From Mycolicibacterium sp. P9-22 (lineage in GTDB: Bacteria; Actinomycetota; Actinomycetes; Mycobacteriales; Mycobacteriaceae): a DNA stretch of 64,000 bases. The stretch covers positions 248,001-312,000 of the forward strand of contig NZ_NPKP01000001.1 in assembly GCF_008329585.1 (NCBI RefSeq). The letters run 5' to 3'. A program made the translations under genes and the position numbers. Positions 37,395 to 45,863 of this stretch are shown here, one piece after another (position 1 is the first letter of the stretch; each line of letters opens with the position of its first letter). The notes beneath the pieces were generated by a model. The model was not told the DNA's origin. It did no database searches and worked only from the letters and a program-made list of their open reading frames with translations.

Positions 37395-39086
37395 GTGGAA
37401 CTCATTCTGGTCGTCGTCGGAGCCATCGTGGTCACCGCCATCTCCCATCGGAAGGGGCTGGAACCCGCACTGATCATCGTGATGATCGGCGCGGCGGTGT
37501 CGTTCCTGCCGGACTTCGAACCACCGGAACTCGACTCCCACATCCTGCTGACGGTCGTGCTTCCGCCGCTGCTGTACTCGGCGGCGCTGAGCTTCTCGTT
37601 CCCGACCTTCCTGCGCAACATCCGACCCATCCTCGGTCTGGGGGTGGCGCTGGTCGTCGTCAGTGCCTTCACCGTCGCCGCGGTGTCCTCGTGGCTGGTG
37701 GTCGTGCCGCTGACATTCGTCACCGCCCTGGTGCTCGGCGCCATCGTGGCGCCCCCGGACGCGGTCACCGCGGTGGCGGTCGGTCGCAAACTCGGTCTGC
37801 CCAAGAAGGTGATGGCCATCCTGACCGGGGAAAGCCTGATCAATGACGCTGCGGCCCTGACCCTGTTCAGCATTGCGGTCGCACAGGTCGCCGGCACGCA
37901 CACCTTCATCGAGAACCCGTTCCTGCTGTTCGGCTACAGCGCCGTGCTCGGGCCGGTGGTCGGAGCGCTGCTCGGCTACGTCACCTTGTGGATCCGCGAC
38001 CGGCTGGCCAACCCGGGGTTGGAGACGGTGCAGGGACTGCTCGTGCCGTTCGGCGCCTTCATCCTGGCCGAGGAGATGCACGCCTCCGGGGTGCTCGCGG
38101 TGGTGGTCGCCGGCTTCATCGTCGGCAACGGCACGCTGGGCGCGGGTTACCAGACCCGGCTGCAGGAGCGCTATGTGTGGAACTCGGTGGATGTGCTGTT
38201 GGAGGCCTTCGTATTCGCCTATATCGGGCTGCACCTTCGCTTCGTGCTCGAAGACCTGCGCGACGCGCACGAGTCGCTGGCGCAGGTCGCGGTCGCATCG
38301 GCCGTCGTGCTGTTGATCGTCCTGGTCATCCGCCCGTTGTCGGTTTTCCTGATGTTCGGTCGCGGCAAGCTCTTCCGGCACGTCGAGGCGAGATGGAGTG
38401 TGCCGGTCCCCGATGGTGATGTACGCGGCGGGCGGGGACGCGCGGCACGCCGCGGGCCACCCGGCAAGTGGCGATCGAGGATCGACCGCCGCTCGCTGAC
38501 CTGGCAGGAGAACGTGGTGGTCTCCTGGACCGGGATGCGCGGTGTGGTCACGCTGGCCGCCGCCGCGGCCATCCCGGCGACGACGGCCGGCGGTGAGCCG
38601 TTCCCGGAGCGCGCCACCATCCAGGCGATCGCCTTCGTCGTCGCGATCGGCACCCTGCTGATCCAGGGCTGGACGCTGCCGCTGCTGATCAAACGCCTGC
38701 AGTTGTCGCGCTTCAACGACGACCACACGGCTGACCGGGCCGAGGAACTCAAGGCAGAACAGGTGGTGCACGAGGCCGCCGACGAGGTGCTCGCGGAGTT
38801 CCGAGCGAATCCGCCGGCCGGGATCAACCCTCAACTGGTCGCCGAGATCCGGGCCACCATCGCCCGCCATTCCCAAGATGCCGACGAGATGCCCGATCCG
38901 GAGGCGCACACCAAGCGCGCCGAGATCTTCTCGACGGTCTACCGCTCGGTGCTGGCCGCCCAGCGTGCGGCCCTCATCGCCGAACGCGACGAGGGCCGCA
39001 TCGAGGACGAGGCGGTGCGCGCCATGCTGGAGCGCCTCGATCTGCAGGAGGCCGGTGTCAGCGCCCGGCTGGAGAGCCGGCTGTAG
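37395..39086 (+). CDS. CPA1-family Na+/H+ antiporter
   Basis: 563 aa. About 12 spans with the CPA1 signature APPDAVTAVAV and GESLINDAAAL (ND ion-binding site), then LAEEMHASGVLAVVVAGFIVG. A long cytoplasmic C-terminal tail (~440-563) is charged and helical. It exchanges sodium (or potassium) for protons in pH and salt homeostasis. GTG start at 37395. The 3' end overlaps the convergent MFS gene by 29 bp (39058-39086). Confidence 0.9.
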   Translation: MELILVVVGAIVVTAISHRKGLEPALIIVMIGAAVSFLPDFEPPELDSHILLTVVLPPLLYSAALSFSFPTFLRNIRPILGLGVALVVVSAFTVAAVSSWLVVVPLTFVTALVLGAIVAPPDAVTAVAVGRKLGLPKKVMAILTGESLINDAAALTLFSIAVAQVAGTHTFIENPFLLFGYSAVLGPVVGALLGYVTLWIRDRLANPGLETVQGLLVPFGAFILAEEMHASGVLAVVVAGFIVGNGTLGAGYQTRLQERYVWNSVDVLLEAFVFAYIGLHLRFVLEDLRDAHESLAQVAVASAVVLLIVLVIRPLSVFLMFGRGKLFRHVEARWSVPVPDGDVRGGRGRAARRGPPGKWRSRIDRRSLTWQENVVVSWTGMRGVVTLAAAAAIPATTAGGEPFPERATIQAIAFVVAIGTLLIQGWTLPLLIKRLQLSRFNDDHTADRAEELKAEQVVHEAADEVLAEFRANPPAGINPQLVAEIRATIARHSQDADEMPDPEAHTKRAEIFSTVYRSVLAAQRAALIAERDEGRIEDEAVRAMLERLDLQEAGVSARLESRL

Positions 39087-40230
39087 GACCGGTCACCAGG
39101 TGCCGCGCCGGCAGCGCGGCCAGTACGGCGACGCCGGACATCGCGGCCGCCACCCAGACCGGTCCGAGCGTGCCGTAGGTCAGGGACAACGCCGCGAGCG
39201 CTGGACCACACACCGCACCCAGATTGAGTGCGGCGGTGGCGTAGGAACCGCCCATACTGGGCGCCCCGGCCGCGGCATAGAGCACCCGTGCGATCAGGGT
39301 GCTGCCGACGGCGAACGCCAGCACGCCCTGGGTGAACACCAGGCCGAGCAGCAACCACGGCTGGTGGGCGGTCACCGCCAGCGCCGGCCACCCGAGGACC
39401 AGCAGCGGGCCACCCACCGCGAGGACACGGCCGGGGCGGTGATCGGACAGCCGGCCCGCGGCGCTCACACCGAGGAAGGAACCGACCCCGAACAGCATGA
39501 GCGCCAACGTCACCCACATCGGCGCGAGCCCGGCGATGTCTGTGACGACCGGGGCCAGGAAGGTGAATGCCGCGAACGTCGCGCCATTGACCAGTGCGCC
39601 GAGAGCCATCACTGCGATGAGCGGTCGTGACCTGAGCAGTGCCAGTTCGGCACGCAGCGTCGGCCCGGCGCCATCGGCCGGACCGGACCGATCGCGGACA
39701 CCCAGGGCGATACCGAAAGCGGCGGGCACACAGAGCAATGCGATCGCCCAGAATGTGGCCCGCCATCCGAACACCGTCCCCAGCAACGCGCCGCCGGGGA
39801 CGCCGAGCACCGTCGCCAGCGTCGTGCCGCCGAGCAGGACCGCCAGTGCGCGTCCGCGCCGGTCGATGGCGACCATGGCGGTGGCGGTGCGCAGCGCCAC
39901 CGCGAGGAATCCGGCGTTGGCCAGCGCCGCGATGACCCGGGCGACGAGCAGCACCACGAAACTCGACGTCACCGCACTGGCGATGTGAGCCACCGCGAAC
40001 GCGATGACGAAGGCGAGCAGGCTGGCCCGGGCGGGCCAGCGACGGGCGAATGCCGCCATCAGTGGCGCGCCGATCACCATTCCGGCGGCGAACGCCGAGG
40101 TCAGCAGGCCGGCTGCGCCCACCGAGACACCGAGACCGGTTGCGATGTCCGGCACCAGGCCGGCGAGCATGAATTCAGAAGTGCCCATGGCGAAGACGGC
40201 CAGGGCAAGGAGGTAGAGCGCACGAGGCAT
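39058..40230 (-). CDS. cmx: Cmx/CmlR-type MFS exporter (putative chloramphenicol efflux)
   Basis: 390 aa, 12 spans. The start MPRALYLLALAVFAMGTSEF and LAGLVPDI, the motif ARVIAALANAGFLAVAL, and RVLYAAAGAPSMGGSYATA are very close to Cmx of corynebacterial Tn5564 as I recall it. It therefore probably exports chloramphenicol-like drugs, although natural substrates may differ. ATG 40230 has CGGAGT 6 nt upstream; an in-frame extension to 40284 looks like leader sequence. No transposon ends are visible nearby, so this is a chromosomal member of the family. Confidence 0.85.
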   Translation of the reverse strand: MPRALYLLALAVFAMGTSEFMLAGLVPDIATGLGVSVGAAGLLTSAFAAGMVIGAPLMAAFARRWPARASLLAFVIAFAVAHIASAVTSSFVVLLVARVIAALANAGFLAVALRTATAMVAIDRRGRALAVLLGGTTLATVLGVPGGALLGTVFGWRATFWAIALLCVPAAFGIALGVRDRSGPADGAGPTLRAELALLRSRPLIAVMALGALVNGATFAAFTFLAPVVTDIAGLAPMWVTLALMLFGVGSFLGVSAAGRLSDHRPGRVLAVGGPLLVLGWPALAVTAHQPWLLLGLVFTQGVLAFAVGSTLIARVLYAAAGAPSMGGSYATAALNLGAVCGPALAALSLTYGTLGPVWVAAAMSGVAVLAALPARHLVTGPTAGSPAGR

Positions 40231-40290
40231 TGAGGACTCCGAGGTGAGAAGAAACGGGACGCATCTCGTCACCACGGTCAGCACCGCGTA

Positions 40291-40312
40291 CCTGCCACGC
40301 AGACGCGGCAGG
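40291..40312 (-). promoter_or_regulatory. Leader hairpin upstream of the Cmx-type exporter
   Basis: CCTGCC (40291-40296) pairs with GGCAGG (40307-40312), extended by two inner G-C pairs around one mismatch, in the 5' leader about 60 nt before the exporter ATG. A 17-codon ATG frame (40380-40327, minus strand) ends just before it. Attenuation is possible but unproven. Confidence 0.35.
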
Positions 40313-40422
40313 GAGAAAACTCTGGGTTACGGGGCTGACGGTGGGACCGGCAGCCCCACCTCGTTCGCCTCGGGGCTCATGCCGCTCACTCTAACCGAGC
40401 TCTGTCACACCGAGAGCCGGAG

Positions 40423-41226
40423 CTAGAACCCGCCGAAGTCGCCGCCGAAATCTCCACCACCGAAATCGCCTCCACCGTCCCAGCCGCCCTGTTCGGCTCC
40501 GCCACCGTCCCAGCCACCCTGGTCGCCGCCGCCATCGCCGAGCTGGCCCTGATCCATGCCGTCCTGGAACCCGTCGCCGTAGCCGTTTTCGAAGGCCTGG
40601 GCGTCATAGCCCACGCCGGCCATCCCGCTGAACATCGTGCTGAACAACAACGCCGACCCGATGCCCCAGGCGCCGGCGACGAGCGCCGGCTTCCACCACG
40701 GCTCGGAGTACCAGCCCGCGGGGACCGGGCGTCCCGCGACGCGTCCGCCGGGGTAGTAGTTCGGGGTGCGCTCCGAGGGCGTCGGGGAGGCCTCGATCTG
40801 GCGGCCCTCGAATTCGACGCGCCGGTCCTCGGTGACATTGCCCGCGGTGCGTTGGCCCGCAAGGGATTCCAGCTCCGGTCCGGGATCCATCCCCATCGCG
40901 GTGCGGGCGGCACGGACGTAATAGAGCCCCTCGATGGCGCTCTCCTTGGCCAGCAGCGCCTGCTTGGCGGTGGTGGCCTGGTCGATCTGGGAGGATGCCG
41001 CGGTGTAACGCTCGGAGGCATCGGCCATCGCCTGCTTGGAGGCGTCGTCGTTGCCGTTCAGGTTGAGCACCTGGCCGCCGAGCCGCTCGATCACGCGGCG
41101 GGCATCGGCCTGTGCGTCGGCCAGCGACTCGGCCGACTTGCGGCCGTTGGCCTGCGCGGAGTTGTAGACGACGAATGCGATCGCCGCTATGACCAGGACG
41201 ATGAGGATGAGCAAGACGCCGTTCAT
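40423..41226 (-). CDS. Membrane-anchored coiled protein with glycine-rich repeat tail (DUF1542-like)
   Basis: 267 aa from ATG 41226. An N-terminal span (MNGVLLILIVLVIAAIAFVVY) is followed by a helical Ala/Glu-rich region (~25-115). A second hydrophobic stretch (~172-195, PALVAGAWGIGSALLFSTMFSGMAG) precedes a low-complexity tail with two QGGWDGGG units and GGDFGG repeats. It resembles proteins called DUF1542 in mycobacteria. Function unknown; the tail may be an assembly or surface segment. The 237-bp gap upstream contains nothing I recognise. Confidence 0.75.
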   Translation of the reverse strand: MNGVLLILIVLVIAAIAFVVYNSAQANGRKSAESLADAQADARRVIERLGGQVLNLNGNDDASKQAMADASERYTAASSQIDQATTAKQALLAKESAIEGLYYVRAARTAMGMDPGPELESLAGQRTAGNVTEDRRVEFEGRQIEASPTPSERTPNYYPGGRVAGRPVPAGWYSEPWWKPALVAGAWGIGSALLFSTMFSGMAGVGYDAQAFENGYGDGFQDGMDQGQLGDGGGDQGGWDGGGAEQGGWDGGGDFGGGDFGGDFGGF

Positions 41227-41463
41227 GCTCCCAGCGTACCGACAGGAATCGGTTGTGAACCGGCCCGGATTCAGCGGGTTTTGACGCCCAGAGCGGAATT
41301 CGCCCGGCGGGACGGCGGCATGGGCGCACCGACGCCGGTCCACACATCCCGGATCGGGGGTGAAGGTGCTGGCCAGCGCGTTTCAGTGGCGCGGCCACCC
41401 CTGGCCGAAGAGGGCTACGGCAAGGTGCCGTGAGCCGCATCGGTGGCGTCCGTCATCGCGGGG

Positions 41464-42309
41464 TCAGCTGAGTCCGAGTGGTCCGGCCAGTTCGGCAAGC
41501 GCGGGAATCAACTTGTCGGGGCCGGTGAGGACCTGCACGGGTACGTGGTCGGCACCGGCGGCCAGATGCTCCTTGAGCCTGGCCACGATGGCGTCGGTGC
41601 TGCCGTAGGCGATGAGGGCGTCGATCAGGGCGTCGCTACCGGGTGCGGCGACATCGGAGTCGGTGAAGCCCAACCGCTTCCAGTTGTTCGTGTAGTTGGT
41701 GCCCTGTAGGTAGGCACCGAGGTGGTCGCGCCCGACGGCCCGCGCCTGCGCGGCGTCGGTGGTCAGCACCACCTTGTGCTCCGGGGCGAGCAACGCTTCC
41801 GGTCCGATCGAGGCACGCGCGCGGGCTGTGTGCTCCGGGGTGGTCAGGTAGGGGTGGGCTCCCGCGCTGCGGCGCGCCGCAAGTTTGAGCATCTGCGGAC
41901 CGAGCGCGGCGACGACGCGCCGGTGCTCGGGTATGCCATACCCGTCGAGCTTGTCGAGGTACTCGGTGAGCGCGTCGTAGGGTTTCCTGTACTCGGCGAT
42001 CAACTCGGGGTGTCCGGCCCCGATTCCGAGCAGGAACCGACCGGGATGCGCCGCCTCGATACGGTGGAACGACTCGGCGACCGGACCGGGCGCGGACGAC
42101 CAGATGTTGACGATGCCCGTTGCGACCTTCAGTTTCTCGGTCGCCTCCAGGATTGACTCGACCCAGTCGAGTTCTGCCGGCGGCGAGCCACCTGCCCAGA
42201 TGGCGCCATAGCCGAGCGTCTCGATCTCCCGCAGCTGCGCGGCGGACAGTTGTTGCCACTGCTGGAAAAGGCCGAAAACGCCGAAGGCGCCAAGAGTTGG
42301 ATTGGTCAT
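41464..42309 (-). CDS. LLM-class F420-dependent oxidoreductase
   Basis: 281 aa. TIM-barrel luciferase-like protein with IETLGYGAIWAGGSPPAELDWVE, ATGIVNIWS, and FLLGIGAGHPE, the arrangement of the mycobacterial TIGR03620 F420 subgroup. Probably a hydride transfer enzyme using F420. It lies 74 bp downstream of the nitronate monooxygenase gene on the same strand and may belong to the same TetR-controlled transcript. Confidence 0.83.
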   Translation of the reverse strand: MTNPTLGAFGVFGLFQQWQQLSAAQLREIETLGYGAIWAGGSPPAELDWVESILEATEKLKVATGIVNIWSSAPGPVAESFHRIEAAHPGRFLLGIGAGHPELIAEYRKPYDALTEYLDKLDGYGIPEHRRVVAALGPQMLKLAARRSAGAHPYLTTPEHTARARASIGPEALLAPEHKVVLTTDAAQARAVGRDHLGAYLQGTNYTNNWKRLGFTDSDVAAPGSDALIDALIAYGSTDAIVARLKEHLAAGADHVPVQVLTGPDKLIPALAELAGPLGLS

Positions 42310-42383
42310 GCCTCAATCAACCTGCTCTGCGCTGAAACGTATTCCGGCGCCGGTCATCTCGGTGCAGGTTTGCAGGTTGGCCG

Positions 42384-43373
42384 TCACTCGGCCGCCCCAC
42401 TGATCGACGTCGAGGCCATCAGGCCGGCCAGCGCGGTGTCGTACTCCTCCCGGAGCCGAGCGACCAACGCGGATGTGGGCAGCGTGGCGCTGATGGTCGC
42501 GATGCCTTGTCCGGCACCCCAAATGTCCTTCCACGCTTTGGCGTCCATGTTTCCGCCCGAGCCGAAGTCCATGGCCGAAGGCTCCGATATCGGGAGGTTG
42601 TCCGGGTCGAGGCCGGCCGCCGTGATCGATCCGCGGAGGTAGTTGCCGTGCACACCGGTGAAAAGGTTGGTGTAGACGATATCCGCCGATGTGCTGGCGG
42701 CGATCATGTCCTTGTACGCGGGGGCGGCATCGGCCTCCTGGGTGGCAAGGAACGCCGATCCGATGTACGCGAGATCGGCGCCCGCGGCTTGGGCGGCCAG
42801 AATCGAGCGGCCGTGCCCGATGGCTCCGGACAGCAACAGCGGGCCGTCGAACCACGTTCTGATCTCTTGAACCAACGCGAAGGGGGAGACCGTGCCGGCG
42901 TGGCCGCCGGCACCCGCGGCGACGGCAATCAGTCCGTCAGCGCCCTTGTCGATTGCTTTGCGCGCGAACTCGTTGTTGATGACATCGTGGAACACCACCC
43001 CGCCATACGAGTGGATGGCCGCGTTGATATCCGGTCGTGCGCCCAGTGAGGTGATGATGATCGGAACCCGGTGATCGATGCAGGCCTGCACGTCTTCGTC
43101 GAGGCGATCGTTGGAGCGGTGCACGATCTGGTTGACCGCGTACGGAGCTGTCGGCAGCTCCGGGTGCGTGGTCTTGTGCTCGGCGAGTGCTGCGGTGATG
43201 CGCTGCAACCATTCGCGAAGGACGGGAGCCGGCCGGGCGTTGAGGGCGGGGAACGATCCCACGATGCCGGCCGTGCACTGTGCGATCACCAACTCGGGCC
43301 CCGAACTGATGAACATCGGTGCGGCCACCACCGGAAGTGCGAGGTTTCCGAGGAGACCGGGTGGGAGGGCCAT
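42384..43373 (-). CDS. Nitronate monooxygenase-like (NPD) flavoprotein
   Basis: 329 aa FMN TIM barrel: start LALPVVAAPMFISSGPELV, phosphate loop VAAGAGGHAGTVSPF with the catalytic-type His, GAIGHGRSILAAQAAGADLAYIGSAF. In mycobacteria such proteins oxidise nitronates or act as enoyl-type flavin enzymes in lipid and steroid catabolism; the true substrate is open. The ATG at 43373 follows the acyl-CoA dehydrogenase stop by 1 nt (TGATATG), so the two are coupled. Confidence 0.87.
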   Translation of the reverse strand: MALPPGLLGNLALPVVAAPMFISSGPELVIAQCTAGIVGSFPALNARPAPVLREWLQRITAALAEHKTTHPELPTAPYAVNQIVHRSNDRLDEDVQACIDHRVPIIITSLGARPDINAAIHSYGGVVFHDVINNEFARKAIDKGADGLIAVAAGAGGHAGTVSPFALVQEIRTWFDGPLLLSGAIGHGRSILAAQAAGADLAYIGSAFLATQEADAAPAYKDMIAASTSADIVYTNLFTGVHGNYLRGSITAAGLDPDNLPISEPSAMDFGSGGNMDAKAWKDIWGAGQGIATISATLPTSALVARLREEYDTALAGLMASTSISGAAE

Positions 43374-43374
43374 A

Positions 43375-45144
43375 TCAGAACCAGCTCGGCTGTGCGTCGA
43401 TCGGAGACCGGTCAAGGCTTGACAGCAGGTCGAACTGTGGCCCGACCTTGGGCAGTTCGTAGGTGAAGAAGTAGTTGCACGCGGCGCGCTTACCGTCGTA
43501 GAAGTCACCCACGTTGTCGCCGGCAGCAAGCATCTGCTCCAACCAGATCCATGCCATCACGATGTGCCCGGCGGCTTCCAGGTACAGGGTCGAATTGGCA
43601 AGCGTCACCGCGACATCGCCCGCCGCCCAGAGCTCGGCGGTGACGTCCACCAGGCGCTGCACCGCCTCCAGCAGCGCAGCGGCGTAGTGCGCTGCGCTGC
43701 TGGGTGCCCTGTCGGCGGTGGCGGTGATCCGCTCGGCCAATAGCGTGAGACCGGCGCCGTCCTGCATCACGACCTTGCGGCCCAACAGGTCCAGGCCGTG
43801 TATGCCATGTGTTCCCTCATGGATGGCGTTGAGTCGGTTGTCGCGGTAGCCCTGCTCGACGTCGAACTCGGTGGAGTAGCCGTAGCCGCCGTGCACCTGG
43901 ATGGCCAGGTTGTTGGCCTCCAGGCACCACTGTGACGGCCAGCTCTTGGCGATGGGGGTCAACACCTCCAGGAGAAGTTGCGCCCGCCGGCGGTCGGTGT
44001 CGCCGGCGGTGCGCTGTTCATCGACCAGGCGGGTGCAGTAGAGGCCGAGCGCGAGCGCGCCTTCGACATAGGACTTTTGGGCCAGCAGCATCCGCTTGAC
44101 GTCGGCGTGCTCGATGATCGGCACGGCCGGCCGGACGGGGTCCTTGCCGTCGACGGTGCGACCCTGGGTGCGCTCCTTGGCGTACTTGACCGAGGCGCTG
44201 TAGCCGGCGTAACCGATGGCCGTCGCCTGTAGGCCGACCGCCACCCTGGCTTCGTTCATCATGTGGAACATGTAGGCCAAGCCCTTGTGCTCCTCGCCGA
44301 CGAGATAACCGACCGCACCCGAGTCGGCGGCCGGTCGGTGGGTTCCGTCTCCGAAGTTCAGCAGCGCGTTGGTCGTGGCGTGATTGCCCATCTTGTGGTT
44401 GAGCGCGACGAGTGTCACGTCATTGCGGGTGCCGTCGGTGAGGTACTTGGGAACGACGAACAAGGAGATGCCCTTGACTCCGGGGCTGCCGCCGGGCACC
44501 TTGGCGAGAACCAGGTGCACGATGTTCTCCGCCAGTTCGTGGTCGCCGCCGGTGACCCACATCTTGGTCCCGGTGATGCGGTAGGTGCCATCCTCGGCCG
44601 GTGTGGCCTTGGTCGTGATATCCGCCAATGAGGAGCCCGCGTCGGGCTCCGAAAGGCACATCGTCCCGAGGTAGCGGCCTTCGAGCATCGGTCGGACCCA
44701 GGTGTCGATGTACTCCGAAGTGCCGTATTCCACAAGCAAGTTCGCGTTGCCCAGGGTCAGGAACAGGTATGCGGTGGTACTGGGATTGGCGGCGCGGAAG
44801 AACAGCATCGACGCCTCGGCCACGACCGCCGGCAACTGCATTCCGCCCACTGCATCGTCGAAGGAGCCTGCGAGCAGGCCGGCCCGGCTGAACGCGTCGA
44901 GTGCCTCCTTGATCTCGTCGATCAGCACGACCGTCCCGTCCGGCCCCACCGTGGGTTTGATCTGATCTCCCTTTTTGCGGTGCGGGGCGAAGTACTTGGC
45001 GGCGATATCGGCGGACAGATCGAGGACCGCGTCGAAGGTGTCGCGCGAGTGCTCGGAGAAGCGCCGGCGGTTCGCCAGCTCGGCCACATCGAGCCACTCG
45101 TACAGCAGGAAGTCGACGTCACGCCGGGAGATGAACTCGGCCAT
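43375..45144 (-). CDS. Long-form acyl-CoA dehydrogenase (FadE5-like)
   Basis: 589 aa, larger than the ~390-aa standard, with the extra N-terminal helical part and C-terminal domain of the FadE5 group. Conserved: MCLSEPDAGSSLADI (FAD/substrate), TGTKMWVTGGDHEL, QVHGGYGYSTEFDVEQGYRDNRLNAIHEGTHGIHGLDLLGRK, where the Glu of EGT is the expected catalytic base. First step of beta-oxidation of a fatty acyl-CoA. Twin palindromes upstream and a divergent TetR gene point to ligand-controlled expression. Confidence 0.92.
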   Translation of the reverse strand: MAEFISRRDVDFLLYEWLDVAELANRRRFSEHSRDTFDAVLDLSADIAAKYFAPHRKKGDQIKPTVGPDGTVVLIDEIKEALDAFSRAGLLAGSFDDAVGGMQLPAVVAEASMLFFRAANPSTTAYLFLTLGNANLLVEYGTSEYIDTWVRPMLEGRYLGTMCLSEPDAGSSLADITTKATPAEDGTYRITGTKMWVTGGDHELAENIVHLVLAKVPGGSPGVKGISLFVVPKYLTDGTRNDVTLVALNHKMGNHATTNALLNFGDGTHRPAADSGAVGYLVGEEHKGLAYMFHMMNEARVAVGLQATAIGYAGYSASVKYAKERTQGRTVDGKDPVRPAVPIIEHADVKRMLLAQKSYVEGALALGLYCTRLVDEQRTAGDTDRRRAQLLLEVLTPIAKSWPSQWCLEANNLAIQVHGGYGYSTEFDVEQGYRDNRLNAIHEGTHGIHGLDLLGRKVVMQDGAGLTLLAERITATADRAPSSAAHYAAALLEAVQRLVDVTAELWAAGDVAVTLANSTLYLEAAGHIVMAWIWLEQMLAAGDNVGDFYDGKRAACNYFFTYELPKVGPQFDLLSSLDRSPIDAQPSWF

Positions 45145-45173
45145 TCGAGCCGCCCTTTCACATCTGTGCAATG

Positions 45174-45187
45174 TTAGCGATCGCTAA
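45174..45187. promoter_or_regulatory. TetR operator, copy 1
   Basis: TTAGCGATCGCTAA, a perfect 14-bp palindrome, repeated at 45193-45206. It lies 30 bp upstream of the acyl-CoA dehydrogenase start, in the divergent promoter. Confidence 0.85.
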
Positions 45188-45192
45188 TAAAG

Positions 45193-45206
45193 TTAGCGAT
45201 CGCTAA
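45193..45206. promoter_or_regulatory. TetR operator, copy 2
   Basis: TTAGCGATCGCTAA, identical to copy 1 and offset by 19 bp. The pair is further bracketed by TGCAA and TTGCA, giving a larger symmetrical site. Confidence 0.85.
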
Positions 45207-45258
45207 TGTTGCACGCAGCTTTCGATCTGTCAAGCGGAGGCGGTAGAGTGCGCTGGCT

Positions 45259-45855
45259 ATGACCGCAGACCGTCCCGCCGTACCCTCCGCCGCCGAGCGG
45301 ATACGGCGTGCTGCGATCGAGGTGTTTGCCGAGGCCGGATACGGGGGGAGCTCGACGCGCGAGATCGCCAAGCGGCTGAACATGAGCGCGACAGCGATGT
45401 ACCCGCACTACGCGTCCAAGGAAGAGTTGCTCTATGCCATCGCCCTGGACGGGCACAGCAGCTTGCTGCAGGCTCTGAAAGGCGCCAACGACGATGCCGA
45501 CGCGGCGGCGGTCAACCACACCGAGAGGCTGAAGGCGGTGGTGGCTGTCTTCGCGACATGGCTCGCCGAGAATCGCAAGCAGGCTCGCGTTGTCCACTAC
45601 GAACTGCACGGGCTGACACCCGCGCATCATCGGGCGATCACCGCCTTGCGCCGTCAGACGAACACGCTGCTGGCCGACATCGTCACCGGCGGCGTGGCGG
45701 CCGGCGAATTTCACGTCGACGCCGTCGATGAGGTCGTGATGGCGATCTCGTCACTGTGCGTCGACGTGTGCCGGTGGTTTCCGTCGCGGCGGCACCGGGA
45801 TCCCGCCAAACTCGGCGCGGTGTACGCCGGCATCGTCGAACGATTGGTGCGCTGA
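45259..45855 (+). CDS. TetR-family transcriptional regulator
   Basis: 198 aa. HTH: ERIRRAAIEVFAEAGYGGSSTREIAKRLNMSATAMYPHYASKEELL. The C-terminal part has the KstR2-like layout (WLAENRKQARVVHYELHGLTPAHH). Divergent from the acyl-CoA dehydrogenase operon with two perfect 14-bp palindromes between, so it most likely represses that operon and itself; the ligand is probably an acyl-CoA. The lipase gene is convergent 8 bp beyond. Confidence 0.9.
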   Translation: MTADRPAVPSAAERIRRAAIEVFAEAGYGGSSTREIAKRLNMSATAMYPHYASKEELLYAIALDGHSSLLQALKGANDDADAAAVNHTERLKAVVAVFATWLAENRKQARVVHYELHGLTPAHHRAITALRRQTNTLLADIVTGGVAAGEFHVDAVDEVVMAISSLCVDVCRWFPSRRHRDPAKLGAVYAGIVERLVR

Positions 45856-45863
45856 ACCACGCG

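Noticed and set aside
39058..40230. Cmx-type gene as part of a Tn5564-like mobile element
   Set aside because: No transposase or terminal repeats nearby; the protein is similar but clearly diverged and the gene is embedded among chromosomal genes.
41227..41463. tRNA or small RNA in the 237-bp gap
   Set aside because: I found no cloverleaf, CCA-type end or convincing stem-loop set; treated as plain intergenic DNA.
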